64,000 nt of DNA, from positions 6,753,261-6,817,260 of the forward strand of contig SMSO01000031.1 of the NCBI GenBank assembly GCA_004764695.1. The letters are read 5' to 3'. This stretch comes from Schizochytrium sp. TIO01 (taxonomy: Eukaryota; Sar; Bigyra; Thraustochytrida; Thraustochytriidae). The first letter of the stretch is position 1, and the number at the start of each line of letters is the position of its first letter. The position numbers and the translations under genes are program-made. Below the pieces are notes generated by a model. It was not told the DNA's origin, searched no databases, and saw only the letters and a list, made by a program, of their open reading frames with translations. This document shows, piece by piece, positions 22,952 through 33,668 of the stretch.

Positions 22952-24791
22952 TTAAACAACTGGCTCTTGGCATGTTGGACCCCAAGTCGAGTCCCACATG
23001 CTGCCATTTCGGGTTTTCCACATCCGTGCTACATTTGGAGGAGACACAACGTACGGGTAAGCACAGTTCATCGTGCACCAGTTGCCGAATTCCGTAGTAA
23101 TATTTGCGGCTTGGGAAACATTAGCGTTCTCAGCAGTGGTGTTGTAGATAAGAGGGAGCTCACCGGAGAGCACGCCCGTTCCGTCAGGACAATCTACTGT
23201 ACCACGCATAAATGTGATTCTCACATATTGTCCTACATACTCAAGTGCCTTTAGTAGATCTTCTACGCTTTCGAGCAAGCTGTTCTGGTATATTCTGATG
23301 CGTCCTCCCACGTATTTGAGAGAGTTCAAATCTGAGACTGAGTTTAGAACAGAGTTGACATAAACAAGAAGGTCCTCCCCAATATATTGTAAGCCTTGTA
23401 GCCCACTTAAAGAAGTCATAGAAGGCATGGAATGAACTACTAAGGAACCTCCTACAAAAGCAAGCTTCTCTAATCCCTCATAAGTTATCATACTTCCTTG
23501 AATATATAAGGAACCGCCAACTTGCTCCAATGAGCTCAGTCCGTCTGTAAGGTTGGTCAACTGAGGAACACGACCGATAATGACTGACCCATTCACTAGC
23601 CTTAAATTACCAATGCCTTGCAGGGACCTAAATCGGCGATTGTCTTCAATTATGAAATTTCCGCCTATCTCGTTAACAGCCGTGTCATCAGTACGGCTGA
23701 AGCTATGAAACTGATCATTCCGAATAAGCAACACCTGGCCTTCCAATAGTTTTAAGAGATGTAAGAGGACCCACCTCAATCATCATTTGGTTCTGTGATA
23801 TCGTCCAATCACCCCCGATTCTCTCAAGCATCTCGAGACCATGTAGGCTCACGAGCTCAGGGTTCGCATCAATAATGAAGCTTTCTCCTATAGAGTGCAA
23901 CGCTTTAAAACCAGTTGCAGTTTGTAAAAGAAGATTACCTTGCACAACCAGGGAGCCACCAATCGTTTCCAGCTTGTCCGTACCATTAAAGTTGCGCAGC
24001 TCAGAATTCACAGAAATATTAAAATCACCTCCAATCAAGGTGAGCTTTCCGATGCCATGCAATGTGCGCAACCCAATCAGCTCGTCCTCGCTATAAACCG
24101 AGGTTTCTAATGGATCAACTTTACGACTAAGGCCTTGACGAGGGGCTTTGCGTCGAGGAAAATGTAATTCAGAATCTTCTATGCAGCTGTCAAGGTTATT
24201 TTGTAGGTATCTTTCTTGCACCACCAAGTCATCAAGGCGTGTCATACTTAGTGCTTCACCACAACTTTGGACCACAAAGCTCCCTCCAACTTTCGTAAGA
24301 TTATCAAGTCCGCCAAGGCTGACTAAATACGGATTTCTCTTCAGAAGAATATCTCCAGATACCTCTTCTAAACGTCCAAAGCCATTCAAAGATGTAACTT
24401 GAGTATTATCCTCGACGACAATTCCTCCGTTTTCAATTTTAGTTAGACAAACGGGAGGATAGCGTAGAGGACCACTGATGCGAATTGTTCCGTTCACGGT
24501 CTTGCATAGCATGGCATCTGCATCATTTGACAAATCGAAGTCGCCGCTGCATGAAATATTGAGACAAGCTGCTGCATCGTAATCTGAGGAATTCCATAGA
24601 CTTACAGGTCGCACAGTTGTCCAACTCTGCACAGGATCTTGCCGCCAGTCCAAGCTCACGCCGTCTCCTATGAACGAACTCGTTTCATATGGAGAGTTGG
24701 CTTGGGCTCCTCCAAACAGAAGCAGTACATGGAGCAAAGTCAACCCAGCAAGACTCAACCGTTCGACAACACCTCGACAAGAACTGTGCAT
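22952..24791 (-). CDS. Secreted receptor-L-domain-like repeat protein, interrupted by a one-base frame change
   Basis: Two overlapping minus-strand frames (24791 to about 23742, then about 23741 to 22952) together encode one protein of roughly 610 residues. It starts with a signal peptide (HVLLLFGGAQA cleavage region) and continues with many repeats of about 22-25 residues of the type LETIGGSLVVQGNLLL, as in receptor L-domain (EGFR/insulin-receptor-like) beta-helix proteins. No C-terminal membrane segment is seen, so it is probably secreted. The repeat is continuous only if one base is skipped in TT at 23741-23742: the first frame reads LKTIGRPGV where the consensus expects LKTIGGQVLLI, which the second frame supplies. 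Either the assembly has an extra T or the gene is a young pseudogene. An intron is unlikely because no sequence is missing from the repeat. Confidence 0.75.
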
Positions 24792-24797
24792 ATTCAC

Positions 24798-25236
24798 ACA
24801 GATTCTCCCATCTACACCAGCGATGGTACTTGAGGAAAACTAGTCTTACAGACAAACTCGCCAGAAGAGTGCGTTTGCGAATGGGCTTGGTACGACTTCC
24901 CGCTTTAAAAAAGTCGTGCCAAGCCGTTGACTGTTTTCCTTTAGGAGGTACTAATGGTTGTATTAGTTATAAAACACAAGAGACACAACTAGTAGCAGTT
25001 GAGAATTGGGATTAGTTCTGGGAACGTTCCAAACTACAAATAAGCAACTAAAGAAATCAAGAAGAATACATAACCCACATGACAGCCAAGGGGGGGGGAG
25101 GACAAGTCGTAAGAGAAGTTAGTAACAAAGAGATGTTTATCTTGGCTCACAAGTTTATGCGTAGCTGGGCATTATTAGAAAGATAAAAGAAGAGCAAGTC
25201 ATCTATTGTTCACGCCTTAGAGGTATGAATCTCCTT
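24798..25236. other. Intergenic region between two minus-strand genes
   Basis: Promoter of the L-domain gene and 3' region of the coiled-coil gene. A run of nine G at about 25090-25098 is the only notable feature. No supported frame. Confidence 0.5.
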
Positions 25237-27849
25237 TTAAAAGTCAAATTCATCATCATCTTCATCAACGACATCCCGTTCTTCGAGGATGCCGGCATAC
25301 GTTGGTTTGTTTGCAGCGATGAAATGGTCCAGAGCGGATGTCGAATATCGCAGTGAGTTTTGTTCTGCCTTAGGTAAACTTGCACTGTCTTCACCGCCAT
25401 CAGAGACATCAGCAAGCTCCTCATCGTCGTCAATATCATCGTCAATATCGCCAATATCGAATGAATGCAAAGGATTTCCTAGCCTTGATTCGCCAATATT
25501 GTTTTGTACAACCAATCGGCTAGCATCGAATTCATCATCGTTCTCAGCTTCGTCATCATCGATTAACTCTGACCTGGAAGATGAGCTTGGGGGGTCAGGG
25601 TGAGTCGAATGTTTACTCGGATGTGGAGAACTATCTAAAAGCTCGTCAAAAGTGAGTTGGCGTTGAGTGTTACGCATTGAAGGAGAAATTTGGTGTAGAG
25701 TTTGTGGATTTGAAGCAAATTCGCGGACGAGCCAACGAATATTTGCAGCACATATACCATCAGGTCTTTCACCAGGGGGCAAAAGAACAGGCATAAAGAT
25801 AGACGCTAAGTCTTCTCGAGAGACCAGTCGCTCGCGCAAAACCCACTGCCAGTAATCAACTAAAAGTCTCCAAACTCTCTCACGCCCGTCACGACAGGAG
25901 GCGTGAAAGCGATGCAATGCTTCGGCAACGCGAGATAGGTCAGTAGTCATACTTCCATCCCCTAAGAGAGAAAGCGACAATAGGCCACCAGCTTCAACAG
26001 AAAGTAGGGAGAATATTGCTTGCAAAATCAAATCGATGTTTGTACTTTCGCGCAGAGCTTGACGACCTCTAGAACGAAGGTCCTGTTTCAAGCGAGTGAC
26101 ATTGGACGATGGAATCTCCTCTTCAGACTCCAATAATCCATGTTTAGAAGCACGGAGCTCCCCCAAAGCGTTGGGGTTTCTTAAGGACTCAAAAAGAATT
26201 TCCAAGTCGGTAGCAACTACATCCCACCTTTGCTGACCCTGCATAAAGTTTTCCTTCTTCTTTGTAGGAGGCACGGTCCGAGGGACGGCGCGTTTGACCT
26301 CGCGCGCAGATTTTTGCTCAGTGAATGGAAGTTTACGCGCTCGCACATCCCCTGTAAAGAGCTCTGCACCTAAAGATCCTACTGTATCTTCATTCGATAA
26401 GTTTCGATCATCACATGTGATTACTAGAGGGTAGTTATCACCGAAAGCAAGTGTTGAGACCTCTCTGGCTACAAGTCCAATCTCATCGTTTTGTTCGACC
26501 CGAACTTCAAAACGTCTGCCTGTTTCATTCAACTGCACTTGCAAATTCCAGGAGTTTGGAATTCTGGCCATCCGGCCCATCCCTTTAGTTGTATTAAAGC
26601 GCTGCTCAGCTTGTGGAGGCAATGTCTTGCCAAGTGGCACGCTCTGCCAATCATATGTGAGAATGAATGCAGGACTTCGTGGCGTGGAAACTGCAGCTTT
26701 ATCCAAAGCACCCGTTTCGTTATTGCGTTGAGGAGTTTGTACAAATGGTACGTCGTTGCGGGTCGGTGAAACGTAAGGATCAGTAGATGCTTGAGCAGTC
26801 AAACGTTGCGACGGGCTCGTTTTCTGGCTACTCTTGGGAGAAGGGACTTGCGTTGGAAGATTCTGTTTTCCAAAGCCTTCATCAGAGCTTGAATCGTCAA
26901 CAAGTTTGTCCTCAAGTACAGCGTGAAAGAGCTTCCCAGATGTTTGACCCTTGGGGCGATGCCTTGCCGCTGATGCAGGGAGTGGTGTGAGTAAATCAGG
27001 TACTGATGATGTTGTTTGGGAGGTATGTGGTCTGGAAATTGGAGTTTGTGGGTATGGTGTTTGGGCGGACTTCGCCCTAGCAGCTCTGCCACTTTTTTCT
27101 TCAGCACCTTGACGATAGTCTCTTCCTCTGGATGAAGGCAGATCTACAACTGCAGCATCTCCGTCGTGAGGCACCCTTGTGTGAACTGGGCTCACTACAT
27201 TTTGCACCAAGTTTTCTTGCTGTTCCCGGTACCGAGCAATCGCCCTTGCACGAGCTTCGTGTTCAAGTTTGGCCCTTTCACGATCCCTCAAGGCCTGCTC
27301 AGCGTGCTCTTGCATCCTGAGGACCTCAACGTCATGTTCTTTGTCTGCCACCATTGCTCGAATAGTCTTCTCCTTCTCAAAGGCAGATTTCGCTGCGGCC
27401 TGGCGTTTCCTGAGCTCATCCTCCGTACGTTCGAGCTTGCGAAGTCTACGAAACGCTTCTTGTTCCATCTCTAATTGCCAGCTCGGAAACATGCGATTCA
27501 CTTGCTGTTTATAACGCTCTGCAACATCAGCAAGTACCGCTTCGGCCTGAGTCCCAAACCGTTTCGCGGCAGAACTCTCGCTCGCTCCTCCGGCGGTGTG
27601 AAAAGCTGGATTCCGCAAAGATTTGACTCTTTGCAGCGCATTTCCAATGTCATCAAGAACTACACTTGTTCGTTCCTTCGTCGCGGCTTGACGAGCGGCA
27701 ACTTTGCCTTTGGTCCTGCGAGCACTTTGCAACTGAATGAGCCCAAATTCCGCTTGTGTCGCCAGCTTCGACTCATACTTTCGCTCCAAAACCTCGCGCT
27801 CGCGGCCCACCTCAGCAAGCTTGGCACGGAGCTCGTCCAGTTCTGCCAT
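25237..27849 (-). CDS. Coiled-coil protein with a possible divergent RhoGAP-like region
   Basis: 870 residues from the first ATG of the frame. The N-terminal quarter is strongly heptad-like and rich in Glu/Arg/Lys (ELDELRAKLAEVGRERE; RMQEHAEQALRDRERAKLEH), predicting coiled coil. The middle (about 220-400) is Ser/Pro/Thr-rich and disordered. A beta-rich segment follows near 430-510 (SWNLQVQLNETGRRFEVRV). Near 560-730 a helical segment contains DLSRVAEALHRFHASCRDG and then SREDLASIFMPVLLPPG. This recalls the RhoGAP layout, in which a late helix reads like NLA.VF.P.LL, but the catalytic arginine finger is not evident. The tail is acidic (DDDIDDDEELADVSDGGED). Function unknown; a GTPase-activating or scaffold role is only a hypothesis. 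Confidence 0.6.
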   Translation of the reverse strand: MAELDELRAKLAEVGREREVLERKYESKLATQAEFGLIQLQSARRTKGKVAARQAATKERTSVVLDDIGNALQRVKSLRNPAFHTAGGASESSAAKRFGTQAEAVLADVAERYKQQVNRMFPSWQLEMEQEAFRRLRKLERTEDELRKRQAAAKSAFEKEKTIRAMVADKEHDVEVLRMQEHAEQALRDRERAKLEHEARARAIARYREQQENLVQNVVSPVHTRVPHDGDAAVVDLPSSRGRDYRQGAEEKSGRAARAKSAQTPYPQTPISRPHTSQTTSSVPDLLTPLPASAARHRPKGQTSGKLFHAVLEDKLVDDSSSDEGFGKQNLPTQVPSPKSSQKTSPSQRLTAQASTDPYVSPTRNDVPFVQTPQRNNETGALDKAAVSTPRSPAFILTYDWQSVPLGKTLPPQAEQRFNTTKGMGRMARIPNSWNLQVQLNETGRRFEVRVEQNDEIGLVAREVSTLAFGDNYPLVITCDDRNLSNEDTVGSLGAELFTGDVRARKLPFTEQKSAREVKRAVPRTVPPTKKKENFMQGQQRWDVVATDLEILFESLRNPNALGELRASKHGLLESEEEIPSSNVTRLKQDLRSRGRQALRESTNIDLILQAIFSLLSVEAGGLLSLSLLGDGSMTTDLSRVAEALHRFHASCRDGRERVWRLLVDYWQWVLRERLVSREDLASIFMPVLLPPGERPDGICAANIRWLVREFASNPQTLHQISPSMRNTQRQLTFDELLDSSPHPSKHSTHPDPPSSSSRSELIDDDEAENDDEFDASRLVVQNNIGESRLGNPLHSFDIGDIDDDIDDDEELADVSDGGEDSASLPKAEQNSLRYSTSALDHFIAANKPTYAGILEERDVVDEDDDEFDF

Positions 27850-28521
27850 TAAGCCTACACCCCCGCTCACGAGCTCGACACGAATGTCAAAACATGCGAT
27901 TTGGCTTCATCTCCAAATTCTCCAAAATCGATGAATCAAACAAACTGTTTCTCAAAACATGCAACTTTTTCCACCCTTTTATTTTTTAATTAATATTTTT
28001 AATTTAAAAATGTTTTTTTTTTTTTCTTTTTCCTAATTCTTTAATTGAACAGCACTAGAGATTGCTACTGTAAATACCTAAGTATACTAGTAATAAGTCC
28101 TCCCTCATGGGAGATTGGAACGGCCAGGGGAAAACAAGGATGGCGTTCTCTTTGATTCGCATCCGTTTATACCCAGATCCTGATGTCATGTGCTTTGGCT
28201 GTTTTATTTGACGCGAAAGCATGAAAATCTTCAACGCACGTGAGTCTGTATCTTCTCTCGAAATTTATTCTCTAGTTATGGTTTTTGAGCAATCATGAAT
28301 GTCCTCTGGGCGCTTTGATCAGGACCAAATCGAGAGACTTCTAAGAGGTGTATAGTTGAACTTCTTTGCACCCATAGAAAGAACGTATCATCATAAATTA
28401 ATTGAGTATAAAATTACATTGTAACATAACGTATGGAGTACCCCTCTGATAGGCGAGTGAAAAAAGGCAGCAAGCAGGATGGCAGAGCCTTTTTGGAGTA
28501 GGCAGTGGAGCGAAAGCTGCG
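27850..28521. other. Divergent promoter region of the coiled-coil and TAF10 genes
   Basis: About 670 bases, AT-rich on the left (A/T runs around 27980-28040). No defined element besides a TACCTAAGTATACTAGTA stretch near 28074. In-frame stops at 28450-28452 confirm that the TAF10 frame does not extend upstream. Confidence 0.45.
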
Positions 28522-29310
28522 ATGGCAAGCTCGGACCCCTCGCAGCCTAAGGGCCCCAGCAAGCCTCAGGACCTCATCGCTGCCTCGCGCAGCTACGAGC
28601 CTCTAGTAAGTCTTCACAGCGAGAGCTCTGTCAACAATCTTGAAACTATCTCACCTTCGGGGCGAATGGAGCCATGAACCTCACGACGAGTGAACCCTCT
28701 CTGACCTAAACGTTGTGCGCTTTGTCATGGGTGAGGAACAATGAATGATAGGAACACCGTGGGTCGTGGTGAATTTGAACATAGAACTATGAGAGCACTC
28801 TAGTACTCAAAAGCTAGGCAATGTGACACTGACAATTTTGTTCAACTGGATGACTGCTTCTCATTTTGCTGAACGTGACATGAAAATGACATATGATATC
28901 GCGCGTGATGACCTTGTTTACTTTGATTCACTTTCTATTTCTGTTTTGCACCTCTTGTGACACCTCGTCGGATACGGTCGGACCTTCGGTCACATTGTTC
29001 GACACGTATGAAATAGATTCCTGCTGCAGTTGTTGATTATTACTTGAAAAGAGCAGGATGCATTATGAAGGATGACGACCTGGTTGCGATCGTGGGCCTT
29101 GCAGCGCAAAAATTAGCGTGTGATATTGCCACCGAGACGTCTGCGCGCTGGTTTGGTCGTGAGGAGGGAGATCTCAAGCGTAAGGCCTCGCAAACGGACG
29201 ACGATGGCGAGAAGAAGCCCAAGCTTACCTCCCGCGATCTGGAAGGCAGCTTGCTTAAGATTGGTGTCAACAGTGATCCCCCTCCATATTATATTGGACC
29301 TGACAGCTAA
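28522..29310 (+). CDS. TFIID/SAGA subunit TAF10, two exons
   Basis: TAF10 is a histone-fold subunit of TFIID and SAGA-type complexes in the nucleus. Exon 1 is 28522-28605 (28 codons, ending SYEPL), followed by a GT-AG intron 28606-29016 (411 nt, donor GTAAGT, acceptor AATAG, phase 0). Exon 2 is 29017-29310 (97 residues plus stop), total 125 residues. The join gives YEPLIPAAVVDYYLKRAG, matching the conserved TAF10 start YxPxIPDxVTxYYLxRAG. Exon 2 then has DDLVAIVGLAAQKLACDIA, the first long helix of the fold, a lysine-rich loop, and KLTSRDLEGSLLKIGVN, the family's terminal helix. The exon-1 ATG is the only in-frame start before the upstream stop. The N-terminus is shorter than in metazoan TAF10. 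Confidence 0.92.
28606..29016 (+). other. GT-AG intron in TAF10
   Basis: 411-nt intron with a consensus donor (CTA|GTAAGT) and a TAG acceptor. It contains stop codons in the TAF10 frame. Homology to TAF10 on both sides fixes the boundaries. Confidence 0.88.
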
Positions 29311-29702
29311 TTCGAAGTTATGCTTCGTCTTTCATGGATTATGCGATGCCATTCTTGTTCCAATAATGTCTTAAACCAAGACTGCAAGCTTTCGTTACGA
29401 AGCAAGAGACAGCAAAATAACGCAATCCTTACCCCATATATACACTCCAAACGAAAGAACGAGGGGTAGAATGGAGTTTGTGGACTCCCTCCCCCCGCCC
29501 CCCTTTTGTCTGCCCATCCCTGTGACTTGATAAAAAGAAATAACTCACATCATTGGCAAATGCCACATGAATGCTATAATTGAAAAAAAAAAAAAATACG
29601 AATTATACTATTGTTTGATTAGCCATCGCGACCAGAGTCTGTTGAGGCCATATTATATGTTTTCCATTCACTTTGAATTTCCAGGGGTCATAGGTGATGT
29701 AC
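29311..29702. other. Convergent 3' intergenic region
   Basis: Between the 3' ends of TAF10 and the nucleotidyltransferase gene. Contains a C-rich run (about 29488-29505) and an A13 tract near 29584. No supported frame. Confidence 0.5.
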
Positions 29703-32700
29703 CTAGCTTGATGGAGCAAAACTCATTTCTTGATGCGGAAATGATGCTAGCAGTAGTTTCAATGTACAGGTAGGAGCATGTGGTTTGTGCTGGCACCAAG
29801 GGCATGGCATTCCTTTATGATCTACAGACTCTAAAGCAGTCTTTGCAGATGCAGCCCACTGGCGCAAGTTCATTTTTCTCTCTGTAACAGGATTCTCACG
29901 TGGGCACCACACTTGAACGACTAGATTTACTACGTGTCTATGATGCCCTGTTGAAAAAACAGCCCCCAATACGCTCCAATCGGGCGTAGCAAGTCCAGCT
30001 TCAGCACGTGGAGCATGAATTTGGATTGCTTCAAGAGCCCCAGCAAAAACTTGAATTACCTGGTGAATGCCGAAACATGTTCGCCCGACATTCATGACAG
30101 AATTTACATCCGATGTCGGATCCAGGATATATAGAGGTGCAGGCGCAGTTGACTTGGCAATCTCAACTAGGTGTTGACTCTTCATACGAAGCATGGTGAA
30201 GACTTCTGGTGTAGCGGCGGCATCCATATGAACCCAAACACCACGGTCAATAAAGGATGGGTCAGCATAGTCTGTCAAAAATGTCCAAAAGACAGCACCC
30301 AATGTATTGGAAGGGTAAGGAATACCACTCATACCTGAAGGAAAGAAACGCTGGAGGATTGCAGTAATCATGAGAACCAGACCGTAGGAGGAGAGTCCAC
30401 CAACAAACGGATCATTCAGACCCTTCTCTACAAGGAATTGCTTGAGAACGAGTGTCAAAGGTTTAAGAGGCGGATAGTTAGCCATGAGACGGCGAACCAG
30501 AGCGCACGTTCTCAGCCCAGTGTGCGTAAGGCCATCGAAGGTAATATCAATATTAATAAGGCTTCCTTGATTACCGAATGAAATGGGAATCTGTGCTGTG
30601 GCCAATTTAATTACTGGCACGGCAGTATTTTCGACTCCTTGAATCATTTGTACCCAGCCTTGCCCACGTAAGTGATCCAGGAGCGTGCGCATGGCCACTC
30701 GTGTGGGTACATTAAATCCCTGCACAACCATATCAACATCAGAGCATGGTGCTGCGAGACCCGTTTCAAGAGAACCAAAAAGACGGGCACTGGCACCTGG
30801 AAATAAAGACTCTACAGAAGCTCGAATACGTTCTGCAACAGCAAGTTGCCAAGGACGTCGAGTTACGGCAATTTGTTCTAATCCATGCGACATTTCTTCG
30901 AGGTCTTGAGTCAACATATCAAGAACCCCGGCGTGGATACCATTGATCACAAGAGGTGGTCCTATATTACTGTATGCAAGAGGCGAAGCTCCGAGCATTG
31001 GGTTTGCCACAGCATGTATAGAAGCGTTGGTCGCAGAAAACAGCATTGCTGGTGAAGATTTTGCACCTGTAATAGTGTTTCTCAAAGGGGAAAGCATTGT
31101 GGGGATCGCTGCTTGGGCTGGTGAGCCAGTAGATGCTTTTAAGCAATTCGATGTAGGTTCTATTGACAAAGCTAGTACTGAGCCCGATGCCAGTGCAGAT
31201 GATGTTGATTTAGATATACCTTCATTGTCACTTTCTGTGACAACAGAATCTCTACCCCCTTTGCTTGAGTTTCCGCTATCTTGAGTGCTGGCCATTGGTT
31301 TCGTATTAAGTTTCGCGTTTGCATCGACCCGCATAGCTACATCGCTGCGAAATGTTTGCGTCAGTTTACTGTTAGGATATATGGGGGGGGTGTTTTGTTC
31401 TTCGTATAGTGTAGAGCTGGAATTAACCGAGGAGAGCGACAACGTTTCAGAGCTTTCTCCACGTCGTCGACTTGCCATCCCCGTTGTAGACGAGCTCATA
31501 TTGTTTGGTGCAACATTACTATGCATCAGGACATCTTTGGAAGCGGTCTTCAAGATTGGTCCGCTAGATTGTGGCTTGGACCCCGGTTGCTGGCATGGTG
31601 ATTCGCTTCTTCGTTTTGATAGCTGGCGATGAGAATGCCTTCGAGCTCGACGTGAAGCCGGCTCGACCTTTTTCCACTCCCCTTCTGTATTCGACTCAGA
31701 CTCTCTTGGTGAGTAACTTGCAGAACGACTGTGTACGATAGTCCGAAGAAGGGCTTCTTGTGGCTGGTCGGGACCAAGAGGTCGAGGTTTGACCTCATTG
31801 TCATCAGAGCCAGCACTACCTTTGATTCGAATTTGTTTGATTTGATGTTCTTTGTTTCCATTTCCATCCTCTTGAGTAGTTTCCTCCGCCTCCTCCGCCT
31901 CCTCATCATCATCATCATCATTATCATCATCATCGAAACTGTTCTGAGGTCCTGAACCCTGGTTGGCAATTGCCTCAGTTGAGACAACACTATCTGATGT
32001 CGAAGACACTTCTAGAAGGTGATCTTCCTCTCGATTAGTATAGCCACTATCCTTTTCCCCTTCGTGAAGACACTCACTGTCATCTTGCGCACCCACAACA
32101 TTTTCACTTTGTATACTTGATCCAATGTGATCAACATGAACTACATGTTTGCCTAGGTGTCTCCCTTGGAGATCACTTGGAGTGGTAGAAGATGAACTCT
32201 TTACGTTCTCCAAAGTATCGTTGCTTGTATCCAGCACCACATTCTGCACCGGGGAATCGTTTTGTGCCTTGACACTGCGTTCTTCTCTTTTACTATTGCT
32301 TTCCCCACTTCGAAGATGTTTATCCTCTACGTCTACGCTCGCTGTTTGAAATGCTGCTTGTGAGGACTGTTTCAGTTGTTGCTGCTGTTCCAGCTCCAAC
32401 TCTTGTCCCATTACTAAGTCATTGGCAACCTGGTCCGCGTGGAAGTCCTGAAGCGCCGCAGCACAAGCGCGCATTACTGCGTCGGCGCGAGATCCCCATT
32501 GAGAGACAGGGCACGTAAAGAGAAGAAGCAAAGCTTCTTGGCGTGGCTTTTGCGCAAGCTGAGTCAAATTATTACAGGTTTCCTCAGAGCCTATATTTTT
32601 GCTTACCTGTTTATTGCGCATTGAGACTAAAGTATCGCCAAGATAGCTTAAAGTAGTAATCCTTAGACTTGCCAATGGGGATAGCTTACAATCTCCTCCA

Positions 32701-33668
32701 GAACGGCTATGGCGTGAAACATAAGCAGAAACATTGCGGCAGAGCAAGGTTGCCAACAAGCTTGGCACTGAACCAGAAAACAATGTACTAGCAACTTTTT
32801 CATAAGCTCGGGTATTTCCTTTACTGGGGTCTTGCATAGACTGCAAATCATCTTGGTCTCCAGTCCGGAGCTCCGTTTGCACCAAACGCCCACGACCCAC
32901 AGCGCTTCCGAGAGCATTTTCAAGAATCCTTCGTGCGTCTACAACAAAAGCTGGTCGCAGAGCAAGAACAGATCGAGGCCCTTCTTCTTCTGAGTCAAGG
33001 ACCAGACTGCAATCAAGAAGCTTTTGACCAGCTTCTAGCTCAGTTTGTGTGGGTCTCTCGAACATTGCGCTCGCGCACCGAAGGCTGTCCCACGCATGGA
33101 CACCAGCAGCAAAGCTGAGAGCATCGCGTCCGGGAGACTGGACTGCAAGAAACAGCCCCTCCTGAAGCCCAATGTGAGCAATGCGCAAAGCGCGAACAAC
33201 ACATTTCACGAGCCTTACCTTGGCTAGGTCAGTAATCGTCAACGCCTCCATTTGCTCCTCGACACTAAGTGTCTCATAATAAGTCCATATTGGGTCGGCA
33301 GATCGACAACTCGAAGCAACTTCACCACTAGCAGAGTCTAGAGAGTCCATCCGTCTTGCTTCCTTCGCTTTGATAAAGGTGTTACTACTTTTAGTTGCTG
33401 GTTCATTCACGTGTTTACTCAGCCCTACATCAGCTCCTTCACCATATACGGCTACAGGTTTGAGAGAGTTTTCTGCAAGAAGTTTTGGCCACTGTGGTAG
33501 AACAAAGCTTAAAATTGTGCGTGCTGCCGGATTTTCCAGACGCCCAATCTCCTTGTCATCACCCCAAAGCTCCCCAAGACCTGAGTCCAATCCTTTGCTT
33601 TCTTTTTCCTTCGTAGTCCCATTTTGACGCCTACGTTTCTTTCGCTTCAGCTGTTGCTTGCCGCCCAT
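29703..33668 (-). CDS. Non-canonical poly(A)/nucleotidyltransferase, TRF4/PAPD (TENT4)-like, with a very long N-terminal extension
   Basis: 1321 residues; the start is the first ATG. The C-terminal third carries a pol-beta-type nucleotidyltransferase: FGSLETGLAAPCSDVDMVV contains the GS motif and the DxD metal-binding pair, and NIDITFDG supplies the third Asp. The PAP-associated domain follows (PLTLVLKQFLVEKGLND, then GGLSSYGLVLMI) and NVGRTCFGIHQV, all typical of the Trf4/PAPD5/PAPD7 group that adds tails to nuclear RNAs for exosome decay or to mRNAs. The N-terminal two thirds (about 900 residues) is not recognised: a helical leucine-rich region (about 130-420), then Ser-, Gln- and Asp/Glu-rich disorder including an Asp-run near 580. 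Known members have far shorter extensions. It begins with a basic nuclear-localisation-like run (KRKKRRRQ). Confidence 0.88.
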   Translation of the reverse strand: MGGKQQLKRKKRRRQNGTTKEKESKGLDSGLGELWGDDKEIGRLENPAARTILSFVLPQWPKLLAENSLKPVAVYGEGADVGLSKHVNEPATKSSNTFIKAKEARRMDSLDSASGEVASSCRSADPIWTYYETLSVEEQMEALTITDLAKVRLVKCVVRALRIAHIGLQEGLFLAVQSPGRDALSFAAGVHAWDSLRCASAMFERPTQTELEAGQKLLDCSLVLDSEEEGPRSVLALRPAFVVDARRILENALGSAVGRGRLVQTELRTGDQDDLQSMQDPSKGNTRAYEKVASTLFSGSVPSLLATLLCRNVSAYVSRHSRSGGDCKLSPLASLRITTLSYLGDTLVSMRNKQVSKNIGSEETCNNLTQLAQKPRQEALLLLFTCPVSQWGSRADAVMRACAAALQDFHADQVANDLVMGQELELEQQQQLKQSSQAAFQTASVDVEDKHLRSGESNSKREERSVKAQNDSPVQNVVLDTSNDTLENVKSSSSTTPSDLQGRHLGKHVVHVDHIGSSIQSENVVGAQDDSECLHEGEKDSGYTNREEDHLLEVSSTSDSVVSTEAIANQGSGPQNSFDDDDNDDDDDEEAEEAEETTQEDGNGNKEHQIKQIRIKGSAGSDDNEVKPRPLGPDQPQEALLRTIVHSRSASYSPRESESNTEGEWKKVEPASRRARRHSHRQLSKRRSESPCQQPGSKPQSSGPILKTASKDVLMHSNVAPNNMSSSTTGMASRRRGESSETLSLSSVNSSSTLYEEQNTPPIYPNSKLTQTFRSDVAMRVDANAKLNTKPMASTQDSGNSSKGGRDSVVTESDNEGISKSTSSALASGSVLALSIEPTSNCLKASTGSPAQAAIPTMLSPLRNTITGAKSSPAMLFSATNASIHAVANPMLGASPLAYSNIGPPLVINGIHAGVLDMLTQDLEEMSHGLEQIAVTRRPWQLAVAERIRASVESLFPGASARLFGSLETGLAAPCSDVDMVVQGFNVPTRVAMRTLLDHLRGQGWVQMIQGVENTAVPVIKLATAQIPISFGNQGSLINIDITFDGLTHTGLRTCALVRRLMANYPPLKPLTLVLKQFLVEKGLNDPFVGGLSSYGLVLMITAILQRFFPSGMSGIPYPSNTLGAVFWTFLTDYADPSFIDRGVWVHMDAAATPEVFTMLRMKSQHLVEIAKSTAPAPLYILDPTSDVNSVMNVGRTCFGIHQVIQVFAGALEAIQIHAPRAEAGLATPDWSVLGAVFSTGHHRHVVNLVVQVWCPRENPVTERKMNLRQWAASAKTALESVDHKGMPCPWCQHKPHAPTCTLKLLLASFPHQEMSFAPSS

